Assembly (NCBI GenBank): GCA_028819235.1
Contig: JAPPMC010000156.1
Span: 1 to 51,341 of the forward strand
Length of the DNA stretch: 51,341 nt
Reading direction: 5' to 3'
From: Bryobacterales bacterium
GTDB lineage: Bacteria > Acidobacteriota > Terriglobia > Bryobacterales > UBA6623
In this document: piece after piece, positions 9,189 to 18,800 of the stretch
How positions within the stretch are numbered: position 1 is the first letter of the stretch
How the letters are laid out: the number at the start of each line of letters is the position of its first letter
Notes under the pieces: model-generated
What the model was told of the DNA's origin: nothing
The model's database searches: none
Seen by the model: only the letters and a program-made list of their open reading frames with translations
Program-made: the position numbers and the translations under genes

Positions 9189-10628
9189 TCAGGGAAGTGG
9201 CATCTCCTCGCTGTCCACGTCGCGGGCTTTGGCGAAAGAGGGCAGCGGCTCCGCCGTGCGGACCTGCTCCAGCCAGTAGACTCCGTCATACGGAAGGCTG
9301 TTGCCGCGAGTGCCGACGAAGTCCGTGTCGCCGTCCCCGTCAATGTCGCGCGCGACCGCCATGTCGAACATTCCGCGCTTGCGCCTAGAGATGTCGTGCC
9401 GCACCCAAGCTTCGCCCGCAGCACCGGGATTCTGGAACCAAGCCAGCCGCCCGAGCCGGTCGGCCGGGCCAACATCTCGGCCGTCGACGTGCCGGGGCGG
9501 GCCGCTGTAGCTGCCGCAGAAGATGTCGTTGTCACCGTCCCCGTCGATGTCGGCCAGAGTCAATCCTGTCGCGGAGTCCGGCTCCATCGAGCCAATCCAG
9601 CGCATGGGCCAGGGCTCGCCCGGTCCCTCGGGCTGTTCCAGCCAGACGACGTGGTGCGTGCCGGCCGACAGGAGCACGTCCAGGCGCCCGTCCCCGCTGA
9701 AATCCTCGAATCCGAGCATGAACCCGGTCAGCCGGACCTCTTCGTGGTCCGGCGGCAGCTGGACTGCAATCCGGTGCTCCCGGAACTCGATTCCGGGTTC
9801 GCCAAGATTCTCTAGCCAGAAAACGCGCGATTCTCCCCGGGACCCTGCCAGAACATCCAGATCGCCGTCGGCGTCGAGATCGACCGGGTGCGAGTTGATC
9901 GGCACGGCCACCTTGGCCAATGTCCGCTCCTTCCACGATTCGTCCCGCAATGGGTCTCCCTCGATGCTGTACAGGGTGATCGCCCGCAGGGTCGTTTCCG
10001 TGCGTGGCCCCGCTTGGGATCCCTTGTTCGGCGCGACCACCTCCGGACGACCGTCGCCGTCGAAGTCTGCGAAGAAAACCCGGATGAAGGAACCCCGATT
10101 GCTGGCCGCGCTGGGAATGATCCGCTCCCAGCGGTCCGTCCGGGCGGTAGGGCCCGGATTCTGGAAGTAGACAAGGTGCGCGAACTCGCAGGCGGCGATG
10201 ATATCGGGGAAGCCATCACCGTTCAGGTCGGCTATGGAAACATCCTCGGCAGCTCCGGCTTCCTCACCCTCGGCCAAGGTTACAAGCGTCCATTGGTCTG
10301 GGTCGTCGGACCCGAACGCCAGGCGGATGTGACCATCGGCCACGCCGTCATACTGAGTGTCGGACTCGTGGACGGAGACAATGTCCTCGTACCCGTCGCC
10401 ATCGAGGTCTGCCATTTCCAGGCCGTCGCTTCCGGCGATGGCCACACCCCCTACCGCCGGATCGTCAATGATGTGCTCGCGCCACGAAATGAAGCTCCCG
10501 TCCGCCGCCAAGGCCTCGGTCGGTGTCTCAGCGACGGCTGTTGGCCCTTCTGGGCCAGTCCGGCCGCATCCGAGCAGCAGTCCCGCCGCAGCAAGGGTGG
10601 CAATGAGGTGGCGTGGTTCGTGTCTCAT
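9189..10628 (-). CDS. FG-GAP/VCBS repeat lipoprotein
   Basis: The protein has about 479 residues from the ATG at 10628; a longer frame to 10652 adds eight residues before the signal. It has a lipoprotein signal with lipobox LLLGC and Cys21. The rest consists of multiple calcium-binding FG-GAP/VCBS-like repeats with D-x-D-G-D-G loops, for example DLDGDGYED, DLNGDGFPD, DFDGDGRPE, DLDADGDLD, DIDGDGDND and DIDGDGDTD. Such repeats fold into an integrin-like beta-propeller and bind or present ligands at the cell surface. No catalytic motif is seen. It sits between a sulfatase and glycerol kinase on the same strand with gaps below 80 bp, which makes co-transcription plausible though the functional link is unclear. 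Confidence 0.88.
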   Translation of the reverse strand: MRHEPRHLIATLAAAGLLLGCGRTGPEGPTAVAETPTEALAADGSFISWREHIIDDPAVGGVAIAGSDGLEMADLDGDGYEDIVSVHESDTQYDGVADGHIRLAFGSDDPDQWTLVTLAEGEEAGAAEDVSIADLNGDGFPDIIAACEFAHLVYFQNPGPTARTDRWERIIPSAASNRGSFIRVFFADFDGDGRPEVVAPNKGSQAGPRTETTLRAITLYSIEGDPLRDESWKERTLAKVAVPINSHPVDLDADGDLDVLAGSRGESRVFWLENLGEPGIEFREHRIAVQLPPDHEEVRLTGFMLGFEDFSGDGRLDVLLSAGTHHVVWLEQPEGPGEPWPMRWIGSMEPDSATGLTLADIDGDGDNDIFCGSYSGPPRHVDGRDVGPADRLGRLAWFQNPGAAGEAWVRHDISRRKRGMFDMAVARDIDGDGDTDFVGTRGNSLPYDGVYWLEQVRTAEPLPSFAKARDVDSEEMPLP

Positions 10629-10706
10629 GGTGAGCCGATCGGCTGCAGACACTCTACCGCGTTAGCTCGGCCCTTGACCCGCTCAGTCCTCTGCTTGCGG
10701 GCGGCC

Positions 10707-12092
10707 TCACCTGCCGACCGCCTCGGCGTCCGGGCGGGGGCCGTCAGCTGGGTAGGGCTTGTTGAAAACAGTCTTAGCATCGCCCTGCTCGCGCATCCAT
10801 GTCTCTAGCCGCGCGTGGAGTTTCGTAACCAATGCAGCGTGCTCCTCCGTGTTCGCGAGGTTGCGTTGCTCTAGGGGATCTTGCCGCAAGTCGTACAGTT
10901 CCCGCTCCGGTCGCTGGAAGTATTTCCGAACGATCTTCGCGGAGTTCGGGTCGCTCGCTGCCGCCTCATCCCACGAGTCCCAATACGCACCGGCGCCGTC
11001 CTTGCGCAGGATGTCGGAGTGGTTCGTGTGCAGGTGGTCTGGCAGGAGGTTCCATATGTACTTGTGACGCCCGGTGCGGATGCTGCGGATGGGATAGACG
11101 TTGAAAACGCCGTCCCCGCTGTGAGTGGTGAAGATCTCGGTGCGGTGCTCGCTCGCCTGGCCACGGAGGACCGCGGCGAACGATCTTCCGTCGATGCCTT
11201 CCGGGACCTTGCCGCCGGCAAGCTCGATGAGGGTCGGCAACAGATCTATCCAGCTCACCATTGCGTCTGTCCGGGAACCCCCGACGATGCGCCCTGGCCA
11301 TGCAACGATCAGCGGGACGCGGATGCCAACGTCGTAAAGGTTCCACTTGGCGAAGGGCCACTGCCCGCCGTGGTCGCTGGTGAAGACGACGATCAGGTCT
11401 TCGCCCAGGTGGCTCTTCGCCAGGTCCCACACTCGACCAAACTCCGCATCAAGGCCCGTTATGTCTGAGAAGTATCGGGCGCGGTGGGCCCGGGTCTCCG
11501 GCGTGTCTATGAAGTACGGTGGCAGCCCGGCCTCCTCGGGTTTGTAGATGTTGTCTGTCGTCCACGGCACATGGGGCCTTCGGTCGCCGACAAGCAGGCA
11601 AAGCGGGCCATCGGAATCGCGCTGCTCAAGGTACTTGGAGACATTGTCCGCCAGTCCCACGCGGGGTTTGGAATAGGAATCGAAGCCGTACGCAGGCCGG
11701 GCGTCGCCGTGAGAGACCTTTCCGAACGCTGCTATCTCAAGTCCGAGTGCTCCCAATAGCGGCGGCAAGTAGCGCGTGCCCGCTGGCGGGTAGGTGTGAT
11801 TAGCCTCGGCACCGTTGCGGGCCGGCATGAGCCCGGTCAGGAGAGCCGCCCGGCTCGGAGCACACGCCGGCGATGCCACGAAGGCCCGGTCGAACGTCAT
11901 CCCGACCGATGCCAACTTCTCGAGATTCGGCGTTCGCACGTAGCGTGAACCGTACACCGTCGTGTCTCGGCCGCCGAGGTCATCTGTAAGGAAGACGAGG
12001 ATGTGCGGCGAGCAAAGGCCGCCGCCGCACGACAAGAGGGCTGCCAATGCGGCGATTCCCCGGATCGAGACGCGAGTTAGCGACGTTGTCAT
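10707..12092 (-). CDS. Sulfatase, exported (sulfatase 2)
   Basis: This type I sulfatase has about 461 residues from the ATG at 12092. The frame runs on to 12158, but the extra residues are arginine-rich and precede the signal. A signal peptide ends near the SCGGGLCS segment and may be a lipoprotein signal. Motifs are FLTDDLGG (metal ligands D37, D38), ASPACAPSR with the formylglycine Cys77, and the central TSDHGG metal motif. The overall layout (PHILVFLTDDLG, TPNLEKLASVG) resembles iduronate- or choline-sulfatase-like branches, which usually act on glycan sulfates; this substrate link is inference. It is the first gene of a run with the FG-GAP lipoprotein and glpK. A tRNA-Arg gene lies just upstream on the same strand. 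Confidence 0.93.
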   Translation of the reverse strand: MTTSLTRVSIRGIAALAALLSCGGGLCSPHILVFLTDDLGGRDTTVYGSRYVRTPNLEKLASVGMTFDRAFVASPACAPSRAALLTGLMPARNGAEANHTYPPAGTRYLPPLLGALGLEIAAFGKVSHGDARPAYGFDSYSKPRVGLADNVSKYLEQRDSDGPLCLLVGDRRPHVPWTTDNIYKPEEAGLPPYFIDTPETRAHRARYFSDITGLDAEFGRVWDLAKSHLGEDLIVVFTSDHGGQWPFAKWNLYDVGIRVPLIVAWPGRIVGGSRTDAMVSWIDLLPTLIELAGGKVPEGIDGRSFAAVLRGQASEHRTEIFTTHSGDGVFNVYPIRSIRTGRHKYIWNLLPDHLHTNHSDILRKDGAGAYWDSWDEAAASDPNSAKIVRKYFQRPERELYDLRQDPLEQRNLANTEEHAALVTKLHARLETWMREQGDAKTVFNKPYPADGPRPDAEAVGR

Positions 12093-12192
12093 GGGTCTCC
12101 TTGACCGACGGGTCATGTACTGGGCGGGTCGCGAACGTGTCTGCGGCACACGCGGCAATTGCGCTGCCCGGCGCGCGGCAAACAGAAGACGG

Positions 12193-12269
12193 TGGCAGGC
12201 GCGCCAGGACTCGAACCTGGGACCCTCTGCTTAGAAGGCAGATGCTCTATCCAACTGAGCTACGCGCCC
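12193..12269 (-). tRNA. tRNA-Arg (anticodon TCT)
   Basis: A complete cloverleaf can be drawn on the minus strand. The acceptor 5' strand GGGCGCG pairs with CGCGCCT, closed by a G-U pair at position 1-72. The D-arm is GCTCAGTTGGATAGAGC, the anticodon loop is CTTCTAA flanked by a five-base stem, and the T-arm is CCAGG-TTCGAGT-CCTGG. The anticodon reads TCT, decoding AGA (and possibly AGG) arginine codons. The discriminator is G and the CCA tail is encoded at 12193-12195. The 77-nt length is normal. Confidence 0.97.
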
Positions 12270-12357
12270 GTTCAGCCCCCATCGTAGGGCATAGGATCCG
12301 TGCCGTGCCCGACATCGCGAGTGCCCGCACGTCACCCAACGACAGTTTCCTCCGGCG

Positions 12358-12918
12358 CTAGCCAGACTCCAGCTCGGTCACCACCCGGTCGGTGATGCGG
12401 TCCACGATCGCCGGAATTGCGGCCACAAGCACCGCTTCGACCTGCTCTCTGATCACCTCTCGGATCCGAACAGGCTCGTCGGTTGTCAGTGCGCGGCTCA
12501 CTAGGTCGTCCAAGCTGATCTCCGAGAGTTCGCGGCCCTCCGGCTCTACAGACTCCGCTTCAATCCAAGACTCGATCCGGTCTGTCAACTCCTCGGGGTC
12601 GAGAGGCTTGCGAAGCACTGCTACTGCCCCAGCAGATACAGCGGCGTGCTCGTCCACCACTGACAAGGGGCCGGCCAGGAGGACGACACTCAAGTTCTCC
12701 AACTCCGGCCGACCAGTCACTCTGCTGCACTGCTCGTACGAGTCTTCGGCTGAGCTGGAGCTGTCCAGGAACAGCAGGTGAGGCCTCGCTTCGACAACTT
12801 TGTCGATCACGCCCGCCGTGGCCATCGTGCCCAGCACTTGATGGCCGGCTACCGACAGGGTCTCCTTGACGATGGTGTGCACGTGGGGATTGTCATCCGC
12901 CACGAAGACTGTAGCCAC
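12358..12918 (-). CDS. Response-regulator receiver protein with C-terminal helical tail
   Basis: The protein has about 186 residues from a GTG at 12916-12918. A longer open frame to 13410 overlaps the BamD gene and is not used. The receiver domain has the acidic pair D8/D9 (VADDN), the phospho-acceptor D52 (LLFLDSS) and the conserved lysine K104 (LRKPLD). The usual Thr/Ser of strand 4 is replaced by Ala82 (VLLAGP), which may weaken phosphorylation-dependent switching. No DNA-binding domain follows. Instead there is an acidic linker and an amphipathic helical tail (EQVEAVLVAAIPAIVDRIT), a tail type seen in other receiver proteins. It follows the BamD gene with a 5-bp gap and so is probably co-transcribed. 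The partner kinase is not in the window. Confidence 0.85.
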   Translation of the reverse strand: MATVFVADDNPHVHTIVKETLSVAGHQVLGTMATAGVIDKVVEARPHLLFLDSSSSAEDSYEQCSRVTGRPELENLSVVLLAGPLSVVDEHAAVSAGAVAVLRKPLDPEELTDRIESWIEAESVEPEGRELSEISLDDLVSRALTTDEPVRIREVIREQVEAVLVAAIPAIVDRITDRVVTELESG

Positions 12919-12923
12919 CGAGG

Positions 12924-14069
12924 CTAGTCCTGCTCGCCTTCCTCGGACTCCGTTTCTCCTCCGCCCGATTGCGGCTGGTTGAGCCGAGCATCGGGCTCTG
13001 TGTCGAGCGCGCTGGGCCCCGAGATGGTCTCGACGGTGACATCGGCGCTGGGCGTGACACCGGTGGCTGCTGCTGCAGCCGCGAGGATGCCAGGCGGCGT
13101 CGTCGGCATCAGCGTTGTCATCGCCGGATCCCCAGCCTTGGCCGCTGTCCCTAGGTTGGGCTTGCCGCGGAAGAGTCCCCAGAACTGGCCCATCCGACCC
13201 GGATAGGTCCGATTCTCGAGGTTGTAGCTGTGCAGATCGAAGCGGTCGGGGTCTGTGTTGGGAGCCTGGCGCTGCATCGCGCTCAGGCGGTCCTTCGCTT
13301 GGTCGACGTACTCGCTGAGCGGGTAGTCCGAGACGATCTTCTGATAGGCCGCCGCCTGCTGGTCCTCGAAGTTGTCGCCAAGCCTCTCGTAGTTCTCTCC
13401 GAGGAGCCACAGGGCTTGGTCGGCCCTACTGAAGAGCGGGTAATGGTCTGTAACGGTCTGCAGCCGGTTGACCCCTGCCCGGAAGCTTCCCTTCTTCACG
13501 TAGAACATGCCCACTCGGTACTCGCCTTCTGCGATGACCTCCTGCACGTTTCTCAGCAGCTGCTCGGTCTCACCGCGGAAGACCGTGTTGGGGTAGCGCA
13601 GCAGCAGCTGCCGGCACTCCTGGTCGGCGCGCACGGCATGGATCGGGTCGCGGTCCGGTTTCTGGAGCTGGTTGTAGTGGATCTGGCAGATCTTCAGCTG
13701 CGATTCAGCCGCCTCCTCCATGTTGGGGAAGAAGGTGATGAAATCCTTGTACTCGGCCTCGGCTTGGGCTAGGCCCTCGGAGGTGCCCTCGCGATACCAG
13801 CTGTCCGCGATGGCCAGTTTGGCCTTTGCGATGTACTCGCTGTCGGGATAGGTGTTGATCAGCGTCTGGAGAGTGATTCGGGCCAGCTCATATCGGTGCC
13901 GCTCGATGTTCTCGACAGCTTTGTCGAAGAGGATCTTGTCGGGCTGCTGGGAGTTGTTGGCGATCGGGTTGTCGTAGGGGCTCCTCCCGCACCCGATTGC
14001 GACGAGCAGGGCCAAGGCGGCCGTTAAGGCCAGCCGGGCGTGTGACCAAGAAGACATCACCATCATCAT
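12924..14069 (-). CDS. bamD: Outer-membrane assembly lipoprotein BamD-like
   Basis: The lipoprotein has about 381 residues from the ATG at 14069, with a lipobox near LVAIGC. Several in-frame ATGs cluster there and the frame is open to 14165. TPR-type repeats of the YfiO/BamD family follow: FDKAVENIERHRYELARITLQ, TYPDSEYIAKAKLAIADSWY, EYKDFITFFPNMEEAAESQL, and later RAGVNRLQTVTDHYPLFSRAD. BamD helps fold beta-barrel proteins in the outer membrane, which suits a genome with large TonB receptors. It is longer than the E. coli protein (about 245 aa) because of a low-complexity C-terminal extension rich in Ala, Thr, Pro and Glu. The symbol is assigned by domain similarity. It lies between rpe (98-bp gap) and the receiver protein. 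Confidence 0.85.
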   Translation of the reverse strand: MMMVMSSWSHARLALTAALALLVAIGCGRSPYDNPIANNSQQPDKILFDKAVENIERHRYELARITLQTLINTYPDSEYIAKAKLAIADSWYREGTSEGLAQAEAEYKDFITFFPNMEEAAESQLKICQIHYNQLQKPDRDPIHAVRADQECRQLLLRYPNTVFRGETEQLLRNVQEVIAEGEYRVGMFYVKKGSFRAGVNRLQTVTDHYPLFSRADQALWLLGENYERLGDNFEDQQAAAYQKIVSDYPLSEYVDQAKDRLSAMQRQAPNTDPDRFDLHSYNLENRTYPGRMGQFWGLFRGKPNLGTAAKAGDPAMTTLMPTTPPGILAAAAAATGVTPSADVTVETISGPSALDTEPDARLNQPQSGGGETESEEGEQD

Positions 14070-14167
14070 ACGTTGATCACGCTCCAATTGTTTGGCAGTC
14101 GGCGCGGGTACCCGGTCAGGTTCGTCAATAGAGTTTGCTGGGAGCCGACTCACATGCCTCGGCAAGC

Positions 14168-14842
14168 TTAGGCATAACGACGCGGAGGCTCATTTGCCAT
14201 CTCCTTCAGCGTCTTGACGGCGCCTGCGATGTCGTCCTTGCGGAACACGGACGAACCCGCCACCAGAATGTCGCAGCCGGCCGCGCCGATCTGCTGAGCA
14301 TTTCGGACGTTCACGCCCCCATCGATCTGAATCTTGAAGGCTAGATTACGCTGCCGCCGCAGTCTGGCCAAGTCCCGCACCTTGCGGATTGACGAGGGAA
14401 TGAAATCTTGGCCCCCGAATCCAGGGTGGACGCTCATCACCAGCACGATGTCTACGTCTTCGAGCACTTCGCTGATGCTCGTCAGCGGTGTGCCCGGATT
14501 CACGGCGACACCCGGGGAAGCACCCATCTGACGGATCAGGTGGATCTCCCGTCCGAGGTGAGGGCATGCTTCTTGGTGGACGGTGAGGATCGAGGCCCCC
14601 GCCTGAACGAAGGCCTCGATGTATGCACCCGGATCGGTGATCATCAGGTGGCAGTCCAAGGGCAGGGAGGTGGCTTCGCTCAGTGACTGCACAACGGGGA
14701 CCCCAATCGAGATGTTCGGGACAAAATGCCCGTCCATGATGTCGACGTGCAGCATGCGCGCGCCACCTTTTTCGGCTTGGCGGACATGGTCGCCGAGGTT
14801 AGCGAAGTCCGCCGCAAGGATCGAGGGGGATATCTCAGCCAT
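14168..14842 (-). CDS. rpe: Ribulose-phosphate 3-epimerase
   Basis: This 224-residue TIM-barrel enzyme interconverts ribulose-5-phosphate and xylulose-5-phosphate in the pentose phosphate pathway. It begins ISPSILAADFANLG. The metal-binding and catalytic signature HVDIMDGHFVPN carries the His and Asp ligands. It continues with the second His in DCHLMI, VMSVHPGFGGQDF, and the catalytic Asp in IQIDGGVN. All hallmark motifs are intact and the length is standard. It is the first gene of a minus-strand run with bamD and the receiver gene, a housekeeping arrangement. Confidence 0.97.
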   Translation of the reverse strand: MAEISPSILAADFANLGDHVRQAEKGGARMLHVDIMDGHFVPNISIGVPVVQSLSEATSLPLDCHLMITDPGAYIEAFVQAGASILTVHQEACPHLGREIHLIRQMGASPGVAVNPGTPLTSISEVLEDVDIVLVMSVHPGFGGQDFIPSSIRKVRDLARLRRQRNLAFKIQIDGGVNVRNAQQIGAAGCDILVAGSSVFRKDDIAGAVKTLKEMANEPPRRYA

Positions 14843-14924
14843 TGCGGGCCACCAAGTCCTAGTCTACGGCTGAGGGGGCCAATCGCGTGGCCCACGGCTG
14901 CTCGGGCGCTCTCCGCGAAATCGG

Positions 14925-15112
14925 CCTAGACCACCACATGCAGGCGGAACAGACCGGCTGGGTGCTGTACCTGAACGGCCCTGGGGATCTCGCGGTGCCG
15001 CAGCCGATCGCCGGCCAGCTCGGGCACGACGTCCCAATCGAAGTGCTTCGGCGACCGTTCGTCCACTAGGGCTCGAATTCCGTTTCGATTGCCGAAGGCC
15101 ATTTCAAGGCGT
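14925..15112 (-). pseudogene. Possible enoyl-CoA hydratase/3-hydroxyisobutyryl-CoA hydrolase C-terminal remnant
   Basis: A minus-strand frame of about 60 codons ends at TAG (14925-14927). It reads RLEMAFGNRNGIRALVDERS, then PKHFDWDVVPEL and on. The G-[IV]-R-A-L-V-D-[EK] pattern followed by a proline and aromatic residues resembles the end of crotonase-fold enzymes, where EGVRALL-D-K-D-R-x-P is typical. Codon third positions are GC-rich, as in real genes. Upstream there is an in-frame stop at about 15151 and no start-bearing continuation, so if real it is a fragment. The tail after DWDVVPEL does not match the family well, so this is tentative. Confidence 0.28.
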
Positions 15113-15468
15113 TGGCCGCCGTCGGTCGGGGGATTCGGGGCTGCCTGCTACTCGATGGCCCCAGTGCAGACACAATCGACGATTCCGGTCTGAACGGCGT
15201 CACGACCGTTCGATGGCGCAAGCGGACGATCACCGACTATGTCCTGACCCAAGGGGCGTTGGAAGCGTACGCCGTCCGGTATGGCCGCTCCGAGGCGGTC
15301 GGGCCTCTCTTCGCCTCGGACCAGGCAGACACGCGTCTCAGGGCGATGCGGGAGGCGAACGATGCGACAGAATCGCTGCTAGAGCGGAGGCCAGATGGAT
15401 TGCGGCGCGCAGATGACGGTTGGATTGATCTCGACTCAGTCTTCCAGCTCTGCCGAAGAAGCCTCTAA
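15112..15468 (+). CDS. Small unrecognised ORF, possible gene fragment
   Basis: This is a 118-codon frame with a TTG start. It contains natural-looking segments (TITDYVLTQGALEAYAVRYG, GPLFASDQADTRLRAMREAN) and mostly GC-rich third codon positions. The frame remains open upstream of the TTG for about 15 more codons. I see no ribosome-binding site, signal or domain. Given the decayed neighbourhood it may be a remnant of a longer gene. It overlaps by a few bases the putative crotonase remnant on the other strand. Function unknown. Confidence 0.3.
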   Translation: MAAVGRGIRGCLLLDGPSADTIDDSGLNGVTTVRWRKRTITDYVLTQGALEAYAVRYGRSEAVGPLFASDQADTRLRAMREANDATESLLERRPDGLRRADDGWIDLDSVFQLCRRSL

Positions 15469-15861
15469 GGAGCCGAAGAAAGCATCCCGCCGCCGAACGC
15501 GTGGGATCTAGTGGAGGGTTTCCCGGAGAGTGAGATCGCGCAGAGATCCGGGAATGGCTGAATACCATCGCCGCCTTCGAGGCCGGAGTTGGAGAAGTTG
15601 GAGCTTCGCGACGCGGACAATGCCGCTCGGCGGTCGTGAAGCGGGTCTCGCCGCAGTCAACAGCGCGACCGGAGCAGGTTCGAACGGGCGACTAGGCCCC
15701 AAATGGCGAATTCCACCAACTGGCTTTGCGATCTCCTGCCAGATCCCGTCGCATGGAAAGCACTCACCCTCAGATCGCCCGGTCTTCGCCGTGAGCGGCC
15801 ACAACCTGCTCGTAGCCCCGCCGATCGTCGCCGGTACGCGGACTTCTTCTTCCCGGTCGCT
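15469..15861. other. Gap downstream of TonB receptor, no gene seen
   Basis: This sequence lies beyond the stop of the minus-strand TonB receptor gene. I see no convincing reading frame, RNA gene or strong hairpin. Confidence 0.35.
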
Positions 15862-18800
15862 TCAGAAGATGTATTTGAGGCCGAACTGCAACTCACGCAT
15901 GGTTCGCGCAGAGGTGACCACGCCGAATGTCCTTGGTGCGCGGATGTTCCGCCCGGGTGGGTTCCAGTTCGGATGATTCGCAAAGTTGAAGGCTTCGAAG
16001 CGAAACTGAAGCCTCTGGCCTTCGGTGATCGTAGTGTTCTTTGTTAGCGAGAAGTCCCATTGCGCCACGCCGGGTCGACGCAATACGTTCCGCCCCGACG
16101 TCCCTTCACGAACCAACAGTTCCCGGTTGGCGTCGCTGAATGCGTCTATGTTCCAAAAGCGATCGGCCGTGGGGTTTTCCGGATGCGGGTCGACGCCGGT
16201 CGCATCGGGCCTTGTACCGGTACCCGTGTTGTTGCGGTCACCAATGCGAGAAACGTTGATCGGTGTCCCGGTTGAGAACGTCAGGATGCTCCCGATTTGC
16301 CAGCCGTTGATGATCTTGGTCAGTACGCCTTGCCGGTTGACTCCCGGGATGTCCCAAAGGAACGAGGTGACCCAACGGTGGCCGGTATGGAACTGTGACA
16401 GGGCGCGCTCGGCCCTCAGGTCATAAAGAAACGCGGCTTGCTCTTCCTCGCCTCCTCTGACGCGGATGCCGCTGCCGTTGTCCATCGACTTGCTCCAGGT
16501 GTAGCCCACCAGATAGGTCAGCCCCCCACTAAACCGCCGTCGCAGCTTCAGGTTCCCGGCGTTGTAGCTGGAACTCACGACGCCGTTGGATGTCTGGATC
16601 AACCCGTACTCGTCGCCCCAAGGCCTCCGATCAACAACGGAACTGAAGTCGTCGGGACCAGCGCGGTGAACGGCTTGGTTCCATAGCACGAGCCGCTCGA
16701 GCTTGCGGCCGCCGGTCCCGAGGTAGCCTACTTCCAGGGTCGTGGCATCGTCGAGTTGCCGTTGCACATTGAACATCCATTGCAACGAGTATGGTGTGCG
16801 CCGCTTGGTGTTCACTGCCAATGTGAAGGTGGGACCTTGGCAGTCGCCTGCCCAGTTGGAGCAGACGAAGCGTTCCCGCTCGACCCTCCAAGGGTCGGCC
16901 AAGTCCGCATCGTGCCTTTCGCGGTCAGCAATAAAGTCCGACCGGCCGCCAATGTTCCGCGCTAGATCGTAGTGTATCTCCGCAATGTCCTGGATGTAGA
17001 AGACTCCGAATCCGGTGCGGATCGTCGTCTTCTCCCCGGGCCGCCACGCGACGCCAATGCGCGGCGCGAAGTCATTGCGGTCGTTTTCGACGAGCGACTT
17101 GGGGAGGCCTGCCTCTTCCGACGAGGCCTTCGGAATCCCGTCGTGCCAGTGGTACGGCAGTCCCTCGTGGAAATCACCCGCGCCAGCGCGTACCATCAGC
17201 GGGACTCGGCTGTTCGGGTCTACCCGGATGTCGTCCGTAACGCCAGGATCGAACAACAGGACGTTCATCGCCCCGCGATACCTGTCGTGGTACGGCGGTG
17301 TGTATTCATAGCGGAGGCCGAGATTGACCGACAAACGGTCCGTGACCCTCCAAGTGTCTTCGAAGTAGGCTGCCACTGCGGACCCGCGGAGCAGCCCGTT
17401 CGCCGGCACTCGTGAGCGCTGCGAGCGGTTGGGCTTGCCGAGCAGCAAGTCCGCCATTGGATGCCCGGTCCGACCTCGGTTGGTTGGATCTTCGGTGGTT
17501 ACCCCCCTGAACGCGAAACTGCCACGCTGGAAAGGAACGCCAGCCTCGTTGAAGCGGTCCCGGCGGAACTCGCCGCCGAATTTGAGCGAGTGCTTGCCAC
17601 GCACCACCGAGACATTGTCCACCCACTGGAATACGTGTGAATTCTGGACGAACGGCCCATTCACCTGCTCGCCGAAACCGGACAATCCCAGTCCGAGACC
17701 GGTGCTTGGAACTCCCCAAGCTAGTGCCGGGGGCGAAACCAAGCCGACGATCCCAAGTTCTGTGATGACGTCTCGCTCGTTCGAGAAGAACCTTACCTGG
17801 TCATTCTGGAACAACGTATACCCGAATCGGAACTCATTCACGATCGCCGATCCAAATGTTCGGGTATTCTGCAGCATCGCCTGCATGGGAGTCGTGATGA
17901 CATCCTGCTCCTGGTGCTGGAAGGTCGCGATCTGGCCAAAGAACTCGTCCGACCAACTAAAGCGCCCGAACCAACTCGAGGAGTCGCTCTCGATGAAATC
18001 CACGCGCTGGGTGAACTGGTCCCAGTCGACTTCCTGCTTGGCGTCGCGGGTGTAATTGCGCAGGATGCGGTCGCCTGGAACGGTCGCGCGCGGATAGAAC
18101 TCGAGCAGTTTCTGCGTGATAGGGTGAAACCGCGACTGCGGAACGATCAAGTTGGGGAACATCTCGGCGGAAACAGCTCGCTCATTGCCTTGGGCGTCGG
18201 TGGAATAGGTGCGTGTCAGCGGATCGAAGATCGTGCGGCCAGATGCGCTTAGGTCTCCGGCTCGCATGCGGTCAGTCGCGACATTCGCGCGACGCTCCAG
18301 CGCCTTGCGCTCTCTGAGCCCCTCGTAGTTCGCCATGAAGAAGACCCGTTCACGCACAATAGGTCCGCCGACGGTGAAGCCGAACTGGTTCCGCACGAAC
18401 GGGTTTCTTTCGCCTGTGAGCAGCCACTCCCTGGCATCGACGTTTTCGTTCCGATGGAAATGGAAGACTGTGCCATGGAATTGGTTCGTGCCCGACTTGG
18501 TTGCCACGATCACCTGGGAGGGATTGCGGCCATACTCGGCGGAGTAGACACCGGTCTGTACGTTGAACTCTTGTAAGGCATCGATCGAGGGTCGGATGGC
18601 GAACAGCCCGTAGCTGTGCTCCGTGTTCTCGATACCGTCAAGCGTGTAGCGGTTGAAGGCATTACGCTGGCCGGCGATAGAGAACACTTGCTGGGCGCGT
18701 TCGCCGCCCTTCCGTGCACTGCCTTCGGTTTGCGGTGACATCTCCGCGGTCACGTTCGACGTCAATGCGATCATCTGCAGGTAGTTGCGGCCGTTGAGAG

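Noticed and set aside
12925..13410. Upstream extension of the receiver-protein frame
   Set aside because: It overlaps the BamD gene on the same strand in another frame and is arginine-rich. The GTG at 12918 gives a normal receiver start.
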